DNA of 64,000 nt. Origin: Microstegium vimineum (Eukaryota > Streptophyta > Magnoliopsida > Poales > Poaceae). The stretch covers positions 22,346,570-22,410,569 of the forward strand of contig CM039130.1 of assembly GCA_022036555.1 (NCBI GenBank), in the 5' to 3' direction. Below are positions 46,393-58,004 of the stretch, piece by piece. The translations under genes and the position numbers were made by a program. Position 1 is the first letter of the stretch; each line of letters starts with the position of its first letter. Under the pieces are notes generated by a model, which was not told the DNA's origin, searched no databases, and worked only from the letters and a program-made list of their open reading frames with translations.

Positions 46393-47181
46393 AGGGGGCA
46401 GCTACCTCTGGAGGTTTAGATAGGTGAGAAATCAATGCTACCGATTGACCTCTGGAGGATGAAGTATTCACTGACAAAAGAGGGAACAATGACCTGAGTT
46501 GGGTCTTCACATCATCGGGGAGTGAAGCAGTATGCGCCGACTGTGAGGTCTCGGCTCCTTTGGAAAGAACATAATCTTCCAGAGGAAAAGGAACCGGAAT
46601 TTGGCAGGATTGTTCCTACAAAACTGTGCATGGGAAATCATTATTGATGGGCTATATAACGGACTGGTGAATCTTGCATCGCACCTGATCCTGGGAAATG
46701 GTCTTCCGGGCAGGAACAACCAATGAGTCTTCAGGGAAGTATCCTGAAGATTATGCAGGATGGTAAAATGATCCTGTTAAAGGGTTATCGGTTGATGATA
46801 CAAAATACCTTGGTTGGCATCGAATGACGTGTCATTTGATGAGGACATCGTTCCCATATCTACACTAAATTCGGCCTAGAGGTGGTTGGTTCTTTCCTCG
46901 CCCTAAAGGGTCAGGAAAACATCGGCTATGGTTTCAACAAAGGGGTGGGCAAAAACGACGTACCTCTTCAGCGGAGGCATCAAAGCTCGTGAACGGATGG
47001 CTCGTTCATCTTCCCCTTCATCAGCACCCTTAGGATGGTGCCCCGCAACCAAGTCTGGGGTTGAGACACACCCTTGATCATAGGTCATTGGAGGAGGAAT
47101 AGGCCCTTCGAGGTCCTACAAGATGAGTTTAAGGAAATAACGTGGGAATAGACAAAACATTGCAAGATGATGGGCGATGCC

Positions 47182-47844
47182 TCAGGAGCAGAGTAGAAAG
47201 CTGGATCTAACGGTGAAAAGAGGGAGAGATCTTTCAATCTGAACAATTCGGTTGAACTCCAATCCTGAAAGCACTGGTTCCCTTGGGCGGAGTTTGTCCG
47301 CAAAGAAAAGGCTCGGTGGCAATTGTCCAAACCCCATTCGCCTCACTGCATGGAAGGACTGTAGAATTTCATAAGAGATGGGTGTTTTTTCTACCATGTC
47401 GGACTTCCATAGGCAACAGGCAAGGTTTGAACGGATTGTTGAAGACCAGCATAGAATGTTGGTCCGCATACCACTCGTGGAATCTGAAAGTAAAGGGGAG
47501 TTCAAACACCGAGACATCGAGTAAGCAAACCATCCTAAGATATCTACAAAGAATCCTTTGTAGCATAGCCTGAAGAATTCCCCAGCGGTTTTGTTGATGA
47601 TGATGGCCGATACTGCTTCACTCAATAATGCGCATCGGCTAGACTTTTCTGTCTCCGATAATTCTTCTATATCTTCTTCCAAGAAGGCCGTCGAGGGAAA
47701 GGATAAGGATGTCAGGGCTGGAGCGACTAAGGAAGAAGGCACTTGCACTTTTAGGAATAGAATGAATTTCATCCTAAAACTAGGGGGCTGGAGCAACCAA
47801 GAAAATGCGGGTGGGTCCCAAAGACAGAGGAATGTGGTGCGCAA
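47182..47844 (-). pseudogene. Antisense ORF remnant in element E
   Basis: The 220-codon frame runs opposite to the element. Its first residues overlap the 3' LTR, and a more likely start is the Met at about 47772 ('MKFILFLKVQ'). A plausible conserved part is 'SEAVSAIIINKTAGEFFRLC'. Coding-like sequence then seems to move to another frame ('FELPFTFRFHEWYADQHSML' at 47566-47369), suggesting a frameshift near 47500. I recognise no domain for certain. Tat-like elements often carry an extra ORF in antisense between integrase and 3' LTR, which would fit. Confidence 0.35.
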
Positions 47845-49374
47845 GTGGACCCAGAAGGCTGGTTAAGGGAACCGACTCGGAGAAGATAACGTGTATTGGC
47901 TGTTGAGATACGTTCGGTGGGCTGCGCCAAGAATTGAAGCCCAAGACATCCAAGTTTCCTTATCTCGGCCAGCGACCAGTTTTACGCTAGGGTTATGCTA
48001 TGGTCTATAAATAGCAAGGGCTAGGAAGCGAGAAGGACATCCAATCAATCAAATACACAACTTAGTTCTTAGTTTCCGGCCTTCGGCCACCCCTAGGAGT
48101 AGGAGTAGAGTAGATTTCAGTCAACCTTCGATGGATTGGACTGCATCGACTAGATCGACCACCGGTTTGCTTGTAAGTTTAGACCTCGTTCATGTCTCGT
48201 TTGTACGGCTGTATTGTGTAACTCGTGCAAGCTCGGTATGAGCTAGTTATCGGTTTGGATCTATTGTTCGTGGGGCTGCATTGCTTCAATCTCACATGAA
48301 TTATGGCTTCAAGCTAGTTATCGGCTCTATTAGATTGGCGATCTAATAGATTCATTAAGTTATCGATATTGTCTGTTATGCTTTGTTTAATCTATTGCTA
48401 CAATATCATGCCCAATCTCATCTGATGGATTGGCCTGCGCTTTACTTTCTATCTAGATCTATTGCCTTTGATGCATCTACTATTACACTTAAAGGGGCGA
48501 TAGATCTAAGATCATATTGGCTAATCCATTAGTTGTGATTGTCACGTGTTGCGGGTTCGAGACATGTGTTCGGTTATTAGATTGGTTTGAGTGTGGTTGG
48601 ATCTGGTTCAACATATGTGGTACAGCTGCATCTACCGGACCCCGCTGCCATGTGTGTTGGGTTATGTCTGTTCATACTTAGATCCGTCCGAGGCCGGATG
48701 TATGGATCTTGTTCAAGCTTCATGGATCCCATATCGGCTAACATAGCTGATCTGGTTATGCTTCAATCATACGATACATGTACGTTGTCATCTCAATCTA
48801 TTAGATCTATTAAATGGACTAGATGTGGTTTGACTTATTTACTTTTATGGCTACATGGAAACACCCCAATGCTAGTAAATCGGTCAGGTTATCGGGTTAA
48901 TTGTCATCACGGCTGCATGGGAACACACCTCTGTTTATGATTAATCTTTATCTTGTATGCTTGGTGGATTTGGTAGTTTGATGACGATAATGCTACATGT
49001 ATTGCATCTTTACTTTATTCTCATCATATGATCGGCTAATCATGTACCTTGTGCTTAATATCCTATGACAGCCGTTTATATACCATTGCCATGTTTTACA
49101 CCGTTCAGAGTTGACTCTTTAGTCAGTCTCCTATATTCATCGGCTATATCAGAGCTGCACACTCATGGAACTGTCAGGCAACAACTGGCAGGTTCCATAA
49201 TTTGACGTTTCATCTCCTTGTCAATTGCGGGTCAAATTGACTGGCACGCCTGGAATCGATCATTGAAGTGCCCTAAGCCTCTTAAGAGGTTTAGGAGATC
49301 AAGCTCTGCTGCTGCACGGTCTCCGTAGGCCTTATGCAGTGGTGATGCCAGAAGCCCCATTTTTGGCGTCAACA
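47789..49374 (+). mobile_element. 3' LTR of element E
   Basis: It begins after an 'aaactagggggctgg' purine-rich run, shares about 285 bp with the 5' copy, has a TATA box at 48006-48013, then R/U5 sequence with 'ccggccttcggccacccctagg'. It ends GGCGTCAACA. About 1.3 kb downstream of the TATA box is non-coding, with no feature I recognise. Confidence 0.65.
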
Positions 49375-49768
49375 AGTGCTAACTAGTTGAATTACTTTAA
49401 GTGCCTATGTATGCCTTGTATGATCTTGTGCTTGTTTTGAATGGTAGTATATGTAGTTTGTAGTAACATTTCCTTGCATTCATGCATATGCATCTGCATC
49501 TCATTTAGGTACGATAAGTACATACATGAAGGACATGATGCGCAGAGCTAACCCAAAGGTTGTGTTGATGGATGAATCCAGAAGATGGAAGTATCTTCGA
49601 AGGTGCTCGCCAAGCGAGTGACCTCTAATGAACACTGACCTAGTGTTGGTTCCCAGGAGCAACCTAAACTCCCTTACTTTATAATATCAATTTACTACAT
49701 TATATTATGATTGATGCATTACGTATAGGAGTTGAATGAACCTATTGATGCATATCACCCTCCTTGCT
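49375..49768 (-). mobile_element. Minus-strand copy of the X LTR, part 2
   Basis: It continues the alignment broken at 46090, inverted relative to positions about 250-780. Shared parts include 'catctcatttaggtacg', 'gctaacc..aaaggttgtgttg.tggatgaatcc' and 'gctcgccaagcgagtg'. It ends around 49768, where similarity to the X LTR is lost and element F's LTR seems to start. Confidence 0.6.
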
Positions 49769-50741
49769 ATTGCTATACATATATCCTTGTCAACCTGCTA
49801 GTATAGCCAAGATAGACGCTTAGCACTGCTAAATTAATATGGAACCTCGGTGACCCTCTATCACGTAATGCCCGACGTGGCACACCGATGGGTTGGATGA
49901 TATCATGAACTAGAAAGGCAAATGGGAAACTTGAGAAATTGTCTGTCCGGAGGATACTGGCAACATTTAAGTAATGATCAAGATCAAAGCACTCAGAAGA
50001 GTTACAAACATAAAGAACAATGAGAGTAAATGCTTACTTGAACCAGAAGTCGAATACTAGGGTATCACATAATACAGATCCTATGTGAGAGGAATTTGAT
50101 CCCAAAGAATACAACGATGAAGAAGAACCGACAGGCCGGAACTCCTCCACAACTCTACTCTCCAACTCTAAATCTCTAATCTCTAAATAGAGCTAGATCT
50201 ACAAAGATCTAATCTCTCTTCAATTGCTGGCCTAGATCTACTAGATAGGAATTAGGGTTTTAGCTCTTGAGCTTCTGATCTAGCTTGGCTCTAGGGGGGT
50301 ATAGGCCTCTATTTATAGCCCGGAGGGATGCACGTCAGCCGTTGGATCAAACCGACTTAAGATAGGGCTCAGATTAATCTTCAAAGGCGGTGGAGGAAGC
50401 TTCCAGAAGATGGTGGCCTAGTGGGTCCAGGGGGTGCTGCCCGGCCCCACCTAGTGCCGACCGGCCCCACCCAGTGGGGTTTGGGGCCCTGCTTCGCTAC
50501 GGTGTTTGCGGGATCCTCCATGAGTATTTTGGCAGTTGTTTCTCTGCGGGATTTATTCGATATCTTCTCTAATTTATTTCTCTTTTATCCTCTTTTTTAG
50601 AATAGTCCCTGGAAAATAATGAAACACCAAAACTCATGGAATTTTTTAGATAAAGCCCTATATTTCTAGATTTTATATTTGATTGATCCATTTATTCTAT
50701 TTATAATTGTATTAAAAGTTGACGCTAACGATCGTCAACAA
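49769..50741 (-). mobile_element. 3' LTR of element F (Athila-like)
   Basis: Read on the minus strand it starts TGTTGACGATCG at 50741 and matches 55753-55334 and, more distantly, the plus-strand LTR at 7116 onward. TATA is at 50310-50317. The far end is uncertain: homology-based limits give about 49769, but no CA end with a matching duplication could be fixed. Confidence 0.62.
50310..50317 (-). promoter_or_regulatory. TATA box of element F LTR
   Basis: The minus strand reads TATAAATA in 'gggctataaatagaggcc'. It corresponds to 7531-7538 in the related LTR. Confidence 0.62.
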
Positions 50742-52103
50742 GCACTCCCACACTTAGGCTTTTACTCATCTTGAGAAAAAGGATGGTTAAATATTTAAAA
50801 TTTAAGACATAACTTAAAGATAAACTTTATCATAAGACTCTCCCAAGTCATTTGAAAAGAAATGTATCTTAAGATTTTTAAGTGATTAGATAATAGAATA
50901 GCTCGAATAGATTACCTTCTTCTTTCAATCAAGTCTCTGGAGAGTTTGTAGAATTTTTGAAAATAAATCCTGAAAAGATGTAAGAGAATACTCTACAATT
51001 TCCATAGATCAGAATACTTTAGTTGTATTTATTCTTCTTTTATTAATTCTTCCTATGTTGTCATCCTCTCCTTCTTAGAAGTATGGGCTTTCTCTTCTTT
51101 TCCCCTTTTTTCAGAGGTACGTCGGACTTTTGTCCCTTTTTAATTCCTCTTGAGGGTGCATCGGACTTTTGTCCATTTTTAATTCCCTCTCTTTTCTCCC
51201 ATGCATCTTTTGGCATGGATTATTTTCACATATTTTTGTATAAGCCTCATACAACTCTTCTGAGGAGGATGATTCAACATATGAAGTAAACTTATTTTAT
51301 TCAAATTTAATTCTGATCATAGGAGCATAACAAAGTACTCAACTTGCACTCTTTTAAAGGTTTTTGAATTTAAAGAATAAATGCTCAATAGACAAGATAT
51401 CATGAATTAAGTTCTCATATCTTACTATATCTTAGTCTCAAATCATCTTAAGTAATCATATTTATTTTATTGAATTGAAACATGACTTGCGGAAAAAGTA
51501 TTATGTAAGTTTATTCTTAAGCTATGAATTAAATTATCTTTTTAGCAATTCAAAATATTTTAGCATATGGACTTTAAAGTAATAGAAAGAATATGATTTA
51601 TAAAGTGGATAACTCAAACCTGACCGTGGACGAAATGGGATTGGGGATGTCGGTTCCGCTTTGTCAGGTGCGATCTTTGTTTGATTCTTTCTCTGAATTG
51701 CAGTAACTTTCCGAGCTAGTTTTATTTTGTGGTTGTAGTGTGTCTCTCCCACACTTGTTTCTTTTCCTATATTTTCTTTTCTGCGCAACATGTGGAGACA
51801 AAAACACACATACCAAACATATAGAGTGTAGAGTGGATAGTAAAGACATTGGAATCAATAGTCACTTTATTTATGATTAAGCAAACACTCTAAACAACTT
51901 AATTTAAAGACTGAAAGTAAAATTTAACTAACACACTTTAACTTGAAAAGGTAAATTTAACTAAGGCGTGCCCTATTACATAGATAACTAAGCGTTGTTG
52001 TTATTATTGTGATTCGGCATGACTAAGGCTCTGAGATGATTATTGCTTCTCTCTAGCGCATTGATCTTCCTTATATTGCTCTCAACGAGCCTACTCATGG
52101 TGG
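50742..52103 (-). other. Non-coding 3' internal region of element F
   Basis: On the minus strand it ends in a purine-rich tract ('aagtgtgggagtgct') directly before the LTR at 50741. It is AT-rich, with a repeated 'cggacttttgtcc' / 'tttttaattcc' motif (51120-51190). No conserved frame is seen. The layout matches the 3' region of elements A and B. Confidence 0.6.
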
Positions 52104-52634
52104 TCATGGTTGAAGTCCTGAGCCTACTCTAAGAGAGTTAATGGAATTGGAGAGCGAGTTGATCCTCTCTTCTAGCATAGCGATGGTGGTTCTAGAGCGC
52201 TTAGGTGCATTGTTAAGTGCAGGAGCAGATCTCTTCGGTTCCGATCTGGGATCGGTGTAGCGGACTTGGCTTGAGGATGCGCGAATGCCTTCAAAGGATG
52301 GATGGGTAGACGTATACTTTGCACAAGTAACGTCCCCGAACTTGTTAAACTTGACAGACTTCAGCTTCTCATTCTCCGCTGGGCGTAGCAGCATGGTCCC
52401 TTGAGGAATAGTGATCCGTGGCCCTCGTGATGATTCTCCTAGCAACATCCTTGCTAGAGGTGAAGGAAGCTCTTGGACATGGTAAGCTTGCTCATGGTAC
52501 TGGCGCGAAGGTACTTCGGCTAGGTGCTTGGGTGGAACAGTGGTGAGAGGCTTAGGTTGAGGAAGCATGAGAGCTAGGGAGTCCTCCTTCTTGCCCTGGT
52601 TGGCACCGCTGATGTTCATCTCCTTGCCAGCCAT
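52104..52634 (-). CDS. Accessory ORF downstream of pol in element F
   Basis: The 176-codon open frame starts at 52634 (MAGKEMNISGANQGKKEDSL). It is rich in Pro, Ser and Lys, with 'RGPRITIPQGTMLL' and 'LKSVKFNKFGDVTCAKYTST', and a short heptad-like C-terminus ('TTIAMLEERINSLSNSIN') that may form a coiled coil. It lies between integrase and 3' LTR on the element's strand, where Athila elements carry an additional ORF. It has no membrane segment or signal peptide, so it is not an evident envelope. I recognise no function. Confidence 0.5.
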   Translation of the reverse strand: MAGKEMNISGANQGKKEDSLALMLPQPKPLTTVPPKHLAEVPSRQYHEQAYHVQELPSPLARMLLGESSRGPRITIPQGTMLLRPAENEKLKSVKFNKFGDVTCAKYTSTHPSFEGIRASSSQVRYTDPRSEPKRSAPALNNAPKRSRTTIAMLEERINSLSNSINSLRVGSGLQP

Positions 52635-53039
52635 GGGAGCTATGAGCTAGAGAGTTTAACTGGAGAGATGAGGAGGCTACAATGGGATGAGAAAGAAGGA
52701 GGTATGGGTACATATTTATAGTGGGGTTCAGCGGCAGGTTCAAAATCTATTTAGGTAGGCATTCGTACGAACTAAAGAGAAATTTTGTTCAAACTATCGC
52801 GATTGGGTAAAGAATGGAAAGGGAAGATCTCTGGGTTTAGAGTTATCTGAGAGGAGGAGATGGGGTGCCGGGCGGCACCCTATAGGGTTGGCCAGCCCCA
52901 CCTGGCAGCCCCCAGGGTTTCCCTTCTGTGGTGTGGCTCTACGGTTCACGAAGATCTTGTTAGGTAAATTTTCCAATTTTAGTTCAATACGAAGAATGGT
53001 AGTTGCATTTGATGTAAAATACTAAAGTAAATCTCATCT

Positions 53040-54404
53040 ACTACCTCATGTGGTCTAGAAGGTTCTAGAAAAAGTTTGAGACGGTGACCATTTACCTTGA
53101 ATAACGTACCTTTGTGTGATTGTAGAGTCACCGCTCCATGTGATGATGCATTTACCACCGTGAATGGTCCTTCCCACTTACTTCGTAGCTTTCCGAATCT
53201 GAATAATTTGACCCTGGAATTAAAAAGTAATACCTTATCTCCGGGTGCAAACTCCTTCTTGATCCTTTTGTCATGCCATCTTTTGGTTCTTTCTTTATAG
53301 ATCTTTGAATTGTGATAAGCTTTTTCTCTCCATTATTCTAACTCTGATAGTTGCATTTTTCTTTTCTGTCCAGCAGCTCCAAAATCCATATTCCAACGTT
53401 TGATAGCCCAGTGAGCCTTGTGCTCTAATTCTACCAATAAATGACAAGTCTTTCCATACACCAAGTGGTATGGTGACATGCCCAAGGGTGTCTTGTATGC
53501 AGTTTGGTAGGCCCATAGTGCTTCGGGTAACCGATCTTTCCATACTTTACCTATTTTATCTACGGTCTTCTGTAGAATATTCTTGATGTGCTTATTTGAT
53601 GTTTCTGCTTGGCCACTTGTCTGAGGATGGTATGGAGTAGTGACATTGTGACGGATCCCATGACTTGTCATATATAAGTGAAACCTCTTATCCGTGAAAT
53701 GTGTTCCTCCATCACTTATCACCATCCTTGGAGTTCCAAATCTTAGAAATATTATCTCTTCGAACATCTTTCTAGAATGTCTTGAATCAGCTGACTTGCA
53801 TGGCATGGCTTCTAGTCCTTGACTTTACTCGTAGTTCCTTGACTTTACGAATGTTCTCATGTAATCAATTCCCCAGACATCGAAGAGTTCTACCTGGAGA
53901 TTGTTGGTGAGTGGCATGACATCTCTTGAGTTGATGTTCCCGTGCCTTTGACATGATCCACATCTCCGGATAAAATCTTTGGTGTCTTCATACATGGTTG
54001 GCCAAAAGAATCCGCTCTGTCAAACTTTTGCATGAGTGCGGAATGCCCCATAATGCCCTCCATATGGTGCTGAATGGCATTTCTGTATGATCTGAATGCC
54101 TTCCTCTACCGATACACATCTTCTGAGCAAGCCATCTGCGCAAACTCTGAAGAGGTACGGTGGATCCCATATGTGGAGATGACTTTTATATAAAAGCCTT
54201 CTTTTATTCTCCCCTGGTGGCACATAACCTGAAGTTGACAATATTTGCGTACCAAGGGTCTGATTTTGTTACCTTGAATAGCATGTCATCCCTTAGCGAG
54301 TCATTGATAGGTAGTTCCTGCGAATTCTCAAAATATATTCTAGACAAGTGATTAGCAACAGGATTTTCTACTCTTTTCCTATCCTTTATTTCCAAGTCAA
54401 ATTC
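53040..54404 (-). pseudogene. RNase H end and integrase of element F
   Basis: The frame order is: tail of RNase H ('EFDLEIKDRKRVENPVANHL'), frameshift near 54215, HHCC zinc region ('CHSAPYGGHYGAFRTHAK' .. 'CRSCQRHG'), frameshifts near 54020 and 53820. Then comes the integrase core 'GTPRMVISDGGTHFTDKRFH', 'VTTPYHPQTSGQAETSNKHI', 'KTPLGMSPYHLVYGK', TAA at 53333, and the C-terminal 'FAPGDKVLLFNSRVKLF.GKL'. A 15-bp duplication (CCTTGACTTTAC at 53818 and 53835) marks one break. It is of Ty3/gypsy, Athila type. Confidence 0.85.
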
Positions 54405-55333
54405 TTAGAGTACAAGAATCCATCTTATTAAGCGTGGTTTAGCATCTTTCTTAGTGAGAAAATATTTTAAAGCAACATGATTGGTGTAAATAATTACTTT
54501 TTCTCCAACTAAGTAAGATCTAAATTTATCTATAGCATAAACAACAGCCAGAAGCTCTTTTTTAGTAGTTGCATAATTAAGTTGTGCTCCTATCATTGTT
54601 TTGCTAGCATAGGAAATCGCATGATGCTTTTTATCTTTAGTTTGTCCCAAAACTGCCCCCACATCATAAACACTAGCATCACACATATTTTCAAAAGGTA
54701 AAGAACAATCAGGGGGTTGAATGATTGGTGCAGAGATGAACGCTTCTTTAAGGATATTAAAAGATTTTAAGCACGCGTCATCAAATTCAAAAGGAGCATC
54801 CTTAGCTAAGAGACTAGTCAGTGGTCTAGCAATATAAGAAAAATCTTTTATAAAGCAACGACAAAAACCACAGTGACCAGGAAAGCTTTGGATCCCTTTT
54901 ATGTTTATAGGTGGAGGTAGTTGTTCAATAACTTCAATTTTAGCTTTGTCTACCTCTATACCTCTTTCAGACACTAAGTGTCCTAGCATTATTCCTTCTC
55001 TAACCATAAAATGACATTTTTCCCAATTAAGGACTAAGTGCTTTTCTTCACATCTTTGCAAAACCTTATCTAAATTTTCAAGGCAATCATCAAAAATCTT
55101 TCCATAAACAGAAAAATCATACATAAAAACTTCCATGATTTCTTCAATCATATCAGAAAATATAGACATCATGCATCTTTGAAAAGAAGCAGGAGCATTA
55201 CATAATGAAAAGACATTCTACGATAAGCATAGGTTCCATATGAACATGTAAACGTGGTTTTGCTTTGATCATCAGGATAAATAGGAATTTGGTGGTATCC
55301 AGAGTAACCATCAAGAAAACAAAAGAATCAAAC
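54405..55333 (-). pseudogene. Reverse transcriptase and RNase H of element F, N-terminally deleted
   Basis: Starting at the junction 55333 the minus strand reads 'FLDGYSGYHQIPIYPDDQSK' in the reverse transcriptase palm, then after a small frameshift 'MMSIFSDMIEEIMEVFMYDF', 'NWEKCHFMVREGIMLGHLVS', 'PLTSLLAKDAPFEFDDAC', 'NYATTKKELLAVVYAIDKFR' and 'YTNHVALKYFL'. TAA at 54405 follows 'RWIL'. The catalytic pair, normally FMDD in this family, reads FMYD: the first Asp is lost (codon 55119-55121). Everything upstream (gag, protease, first fingers) is deleted. Confidence 0.9.
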
Positions 55334-55753
55334 CGGAGGGATGCACGTCAGCCGTTGGATCAAACCGACTTAAGGTAGGGCTCAGATTAATCTTCAAAGG
55401 CGGTGGAGGAAGCTCCAGAAGACGGCAGCCTAGTGGGCCTAGGGCGTGCCGCCCGGGACCACCTAGGTGCCGGCCGGCCCCACCCAGTGGGGTCTGGGGC
55501 CCCGCTTCACTCCGGTGTTTGCGGGATCCTCCGTGAGTATTTTGGCAGTTGTTTCTCCTCAGGATTTATTCGATATCTTATCTGATTTATTTCTCTTTTA
55601 TCCTCTTTTCTGGAATAGTCCCTGGAAAATAATGAAACACCAAAACTCGTGGAATTTGTTAGATAAAGCCTTATATTTCTAGATTTTATATTTGATTGAT
55701 CCATTTATTCTATTTATAATTGTATTAAAAGTTGACGCTAACGACCGTCAACA
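55334..55753 (-). mobile_element. 5' LTR fragment of element F, fused to reverse transcriptase
   Basis: It starts TGTTGACGG at 55753 on the minus strand and matches the first about 420 bp of the 3' LTR. It stops at 'gatgcatccctccgg', just before the TATA box, and continues directly into reverse transcriptase at 55333. The deletion removed TATA, R, U5, primer site, gag and protease. Confidence 0.85.
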
Positions 55754-55958
55754 GGTGCTAATTTACATATCAGGTAATGATTACTAAAAGATGGCAGAAA
55801 TCCAATGAAGTACATGTATACCACTTTAATGCTTTTCTGTAAAAGAGAGTCAAGCTAGTCCGCCACTATAAAGCCTTGCATAATCCTTGGTGTCATTTAT
55901 TTTGGTTTATGACAGGTAAGTCTAGCTGAGTACATTCGAGTACTCAGGGTTTATCCTG
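55754..55958 (-). mobile_element. Minus-strand X LTR, part 3
   Basis: It shares, inverted, 'agccttgcataatcctt', 'aagtctagctgagtac' and 'gtactcagggtttat' with 56400-56500 of the plus-strand X copy. It is probably the continuation of the LTR split by element F, although about 0.6 kb of X sequence is missing between 49768 and 55754. It ends where the plus-strand X LTR starts (TGTCACGG). Confidence 0.55.
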
Positions 55959-57428
55959 TCACGGAACCGCCCAACCTATAAGAGCACTAGTGTAATGGTC
56001 ACCGTTTCCGACAACACTGTCACACTAGAGCCCATATAAGCTCGGTAGTCCTTGAAATCTCGAAGGATTTCAAACCACAAATAAGTAACAACCCGAGATC
56101 GTACTCGATTGAGTAACCACACATCATAGTAATAAGTTCGAAACGAAATAATATTACAACAGAGTTTAAAGAAGTGTTATTACAACACCAAGTTCAAATC
56201 AAAGTAGCGAAAGTTCTTGTTTCACAATTACCCATTGTAAACTGTTTAAAACAAATATAGTGTCATGCTTAGTATAGTCCCATCAAAAGCAACAAGGAGA
56301 GACATCAGAATCCACCATTGCCCGTGGTCTTTACTCATCATCACATGCAGGATAGAGGCATGCCTGGCAATAGCCAGAATAGACCATACCATCTGCAACA
56401 AGGGTAAAGAAACCCTGAGTACTCAATTGTACTCAGCTAGACTTACCCGACAGAGAGATAGATATATAACCATAGACACTTCAAGGATTATGCAAGGCTT
56501 TATCAGGTGGATCTCATGAGATAGGAGCAGTCCTAATTACTCATGTATTCTCCAGATTTTAAAACAACATTTGGTAGTTGATTGAGTAGCATTAAACAGA
56601 TCTCATTAGGAACTATACTAGAGCAATCACTGAGTTAACAAACAATAATAACCATATTGTGCTTGGCATCAAAACCATATAACCATCTTTTGGTTACTTA
56701 TTAGAGTTCAGGTTTCTACAGTGGGAGGAAGATCTTTCAAGTTTCTCATTGACGAGGAGAGACCGCGATTCGAATCGAATTCCTATCTAGCTGGAGGTTT
56801 ATTCCTCAATCACACCCAAGTATGTTTGCCGGCACACTTATTCGGGTCACCTTCACTATCGTTCGGGTAGCCCACGGGTCCCCAATTACAGACATGAGTA
56901 GCGACTCACGGTAGCCAGGTAGCTCAAGAATTGCCTGCCCTTGGTGAGTAGCTAGGACGTTCAGGGTACTTGCCCACGGTCTAGTATTCCGCTCACGGTC
57001 TTCATGACCTAACTAGGAGGGGATTCCGGCCCGAACCCACAGAGTTAGGCTTCGCGGTCGAAACGAGTTATTCGGCCAGCTATGAAGGAGGCATGCGTTC
57101 AATTTCGACAGATGTCCAACCACGATCCAGTGCCTAACGACACAGGCAGAGAGAACCCGCTCACAAGACCTCCAAGTCAAGTGGCTCACAACACCTTGTT
57201 CGCCCGGTCTCGATTTATTACTTCCACATGGTTATTTTCCACGATAGCAAATATAGCCAACCGTGACCAACATCCTATCTTTGTGGGGGATGGTAGACCA
57301 CCCATGCTACCGGTCTAAGCATGACTAAGCAGAGGTTTCGATCTTGTGCCTACAAGGTTCTTTTGTTGGACAAGGAAGGTATAATGCAGCAAGGGTTTCA
57401 TTCAACTCCTATTACTTAATGCACAAAC
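55959..57428 (+). mobile_element. 5' part of a plus-strand X LTR (Del/Tekay-like)
   Basis: It starts TGTCACGGAACCGCC. Positions 57155-57428 match 1-270 at the window start. It is truncated at 57428: the next bases of the other copy ('gcaatattgtgaattg') are absent and unrelated sequence follows. It is non-coding. A hairpin CTGAGTAC..GTACTCAG is at 56415-56436. Confidence 0.65.
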
Positions 57429-58004
57429 CCTAGTCTTCTACCGTAATACATCCACACGTCAACCTTCAACTGCTTTCAGAAAAAAAAAATCTCCTTCATA
57501 CTCTCCACCGCAACCTCAATCGATCAAGCGCCACATATTCTCCCTCCTACCGCTCTCTGCCCTCGCTCCGCCCCCTCCACCCTATGCCATCGCCTCCACC
57601 TCTGCCTCCTGCCGAGGTCGCACCGCATAGCGTTGCGTCCACATCTCCGCCCCATAGCTGCACGTCGGCCTGGGCAGATAGCCCCCGGTGCCGCCGCCAC
57701 GTCGACCTAGGGTTTCGACCGCCCTGGCCCCGACTCAGTTGGCGCGCCGGCGCGGGATGCCTCACCGCACCACATGCTGTCGGGCAGTCGGCCACCGCGG
57801 TTTCCTGCGCCCGTACTCCTGCTCTAGCTCCGGCTCCGCCCCCATTGCCGCTTCACCCACCTCTTCCTTGACGACATCCTAATCGACGACTACATGACCA
57901 GGTAGCCACATCAATTTATGATTTATCTGTTGTACATGCTAGCAGTATTTTGTTCCGTAAAAATCTTATTTTCTATTTTATAGTTGTTACCCTGATGAGG
58001 TGCT
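57429..58004 (+). other. GC-rich exon-like gene fragment
   Basis: 57500-57912 is CG- and C-rich like a grass first exon. One frame ends 'RFTHLFLDDILIDDYMTR' right before a GTAGCC that could be a splice donor (57901). 57983-58046 could be a following short exon ('YPDEVLLLSKKVQNLEPGKV'). There is no single long frame, start codon or domain I recognise. It may be a decayed or captured gene piece; composition alone could also explain the open frames. Confidence 0.35.

Larger units (their letters stand above)
46091..49374 (+). mobile_element. Element E: deletion-derivative LTR retrotransposon, Tat-like
   Basis: It starts TGTTAACACC and ends GGCGTCAACA. Flanks AGTGA (46086-46090) and AGTGC (49375-49379) look like a 5-bp duplication with one change. 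About 285 bp are directly repeated (46107-46390 and 47797-48075, a handful of differences), each with a TATAAATAG box. It carries no gag, protease or polymerase; only a short internal part with a minus-strand ORF remains. The 5' LTR stops after the TATA box and the 3' LTR lacks its first bases, so internal deletions occurred. Confidence 0.7.
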
